From positions 1-6,474 of the forward strand of contig CAMXXM010000087.1 in the NCBI GenBank assembly GCA_947253195.1: 6,474 bases of DNA. The letters run 5' to 3'. The stretch comes from an uncultured Porphyromonas sp. (GTDB taxonomy: Bacteria > Bacteroidota > Bacteroidia > Bacteroidales > Porphyromonadaceae). The notes below the pieces were generated by a model. It worked only from the letters and a program-made list of their open reading frames with translations, was not told the DNA's origin and made no database searches. Position numbers and translations under genes: made by a program. Below, piece after piece: positions 5,681 to 6,474 of the stretch (positions within the stretch are counted from its first letter, which is position 1; every line of letters begins with the position of its first letter).

Positions 5681-6474
5681 TTAGGCGTTAGCCGTTTCCT
5701 CTACTACGTGAGACTTGTCCGCAAGGCGTGTCTCGACCATCTTCTTAGCCCGCTCACGATACTTATTGTAGTCCTCGCTACGGAATTCGGAGTAATTCAT
5801 CTGCCTCAGCTCGTTGATCAGCTCCTTGAAGAAGACAGCGACTTCGTTGAAGTCCTCAAACGTAAGGTCGCTCTCACAGATGTCGATCACAAGAGAGAGC
5901 ATCTCCTGCTGACGCTCCAGAGGGCACATAGCATCGATGGCATCAAAGGCATCCTGCTGGAGGATGACAAAATCGATCAGCTCAGACTTCCAGAATGTGA
6001 CATGGTAGTCTACCGGGACACCATCATCACCGAGGATATTGATCTGCTCGGCGATCTCCTGTCCCTGACGCATGCGGTGCTTGACTTGACCGACCATCTC
6101 CAGCCAGTCGGGCGAAGCAGCCTCAGCAACATACTTCTGAAACTCCGGGTACTCCAGATACTTCGAGTATGAGTCGATAGGATTGACTGCCGGATAGCGC
6201 TTCTTATCTGCACGATCCTGCTGGAGGGCGTAGAAGCAGCGTGCCACCTTCTGGGTATTCTCGGTCACCGGCTCCTTGAGGTTACCGCCGGCAGGAGAAA
6301 CAGTACCGATGAAGGTGATAGACCCGGTCTTTCCATTCTTCAGGTGGACATAGCCGGCACGTGCATAGAAAGCCGAAATAGTGGCGGAGAGGTCCATCGG
6401 GAAAGCGTCCGGTCCGGGCAGCTCCTCCATACGATTGGACATCTCGCGGAGTGCCTGAGCCCAGCGCGAGGTGG
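5681..6474 (-). CDS. ntpA: V-type ATPase subunit A (catalytic), C-terminal part, truncated at right edge
   Basis: The frame is open to the window edge and gives 263 complete codons plus two bases, roughly the last 45 percent of a subunit of about 585-600 residues. No start codon in the window is the true one: the family motif TSRWAQALREMSNRMEELPG continues upstream of the first internal ATG, straight to the edge. Other conserved segments are GSITFIGTVSPAGGN, EPVTENTQ and the aromatic-rich YPAVNPIDSYSKYLEY. The C-terminal helical domain follows. The Walker A loop and catalytic glutamate lie outside the window, so catalytic competence cannot be checked here. It is the first visible gene of the operon; E and other stalk genes are expected further upstream. 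The gene ends with TAA (5681-5683). Confidence 0.95.
   Translation of the reverse strand, partial: TSRWAQALREMSNRMEELPGPDAFPMDLSATISAFYARAGYVHLKNGKTGSITFIGTVSPAGGNLKEPVTENTQKVARCFYALQQDRADKKRYPAVNPIDSYSKYLEYPEFQKYVAEAASPDWLEMVGQVKHRMRQGQEIAEQINILGDDGVPVDYHVTFWKSELIDFVILQQDAFDAIDAMCPLERQQEMLSLVIDICESDLTFEDFNEVAVFFKELINELRQMNYSEFRSEDYNKYRERAKKMVETRLADKSHVVEETANA

Overview
The window looks like a contig end from an anaerobic Bacteroidales bacterium, most likely Porphyromonas or a close relative. The evidence is a Bacteroidetes-type V-ATPase gene order, a periplasmic S9 peptidase that resembles Porphyromonas DPP5, moderate GC content, and little sign of Shine-Dalgarno sites before genes. This placement comes from recognising protein families, not from a database search.

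Layout, left to right. Bases 1-14 are not genomic: they match the inner end of the Tn5 mosaic end used as a Nextera library adapter. Bases 15-590 (minus strand) hold the first 192 codons of a secreted S9 peptidase, cut off by the contig end. Bases 591-1298 hold no intact gene. This 708-bp spacer contains the peptidase upstream region, a 36-bp perfect palindrome (710-745), a frameshifted C-terminal relic of an IS4-like transposase (741-972, plus) with its downstream tail to about 1088, and a structured GC-rich stretch (about 1089-1234) that on the minus strand resembles a piece of group II intron domain I. A rho-independent terminator (1237-1272) then faces left.

Bases 1299-6474 (minus strand) are one tightly packed operon for a V/A-type ATPase, transcribed right to left: A (C-terminal 263 codons, running off the right edge), B, D, I and K. 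Spacings are 13 nt (A-B), 22 nt (B-D), a 4-nt ATGA overlap (D-I) and a longer AT-rich 49 nt (I-K). The operon ends at the terminator.

Together A and B form the nucleotide-hydrolysing head, D the rotor shaft, I the membrane stator with the essential arginine, and K the ion-carrying ring. K keeps nearly all residues that bind sodium in Enterococcus hirae NtpK (Thr replaced by Ser), so a Na+-coupled enzyme is inferred. No F-subunit gene lies between B and I, as in the reduced V-ATPase operons of Chlamydia and spirochaetes.

I found no clear previously undescribed system. The most unusual material is the mosaic of decayed mobile-element pieces in the 591-1239 spacer and the adapter contamination at the left end.
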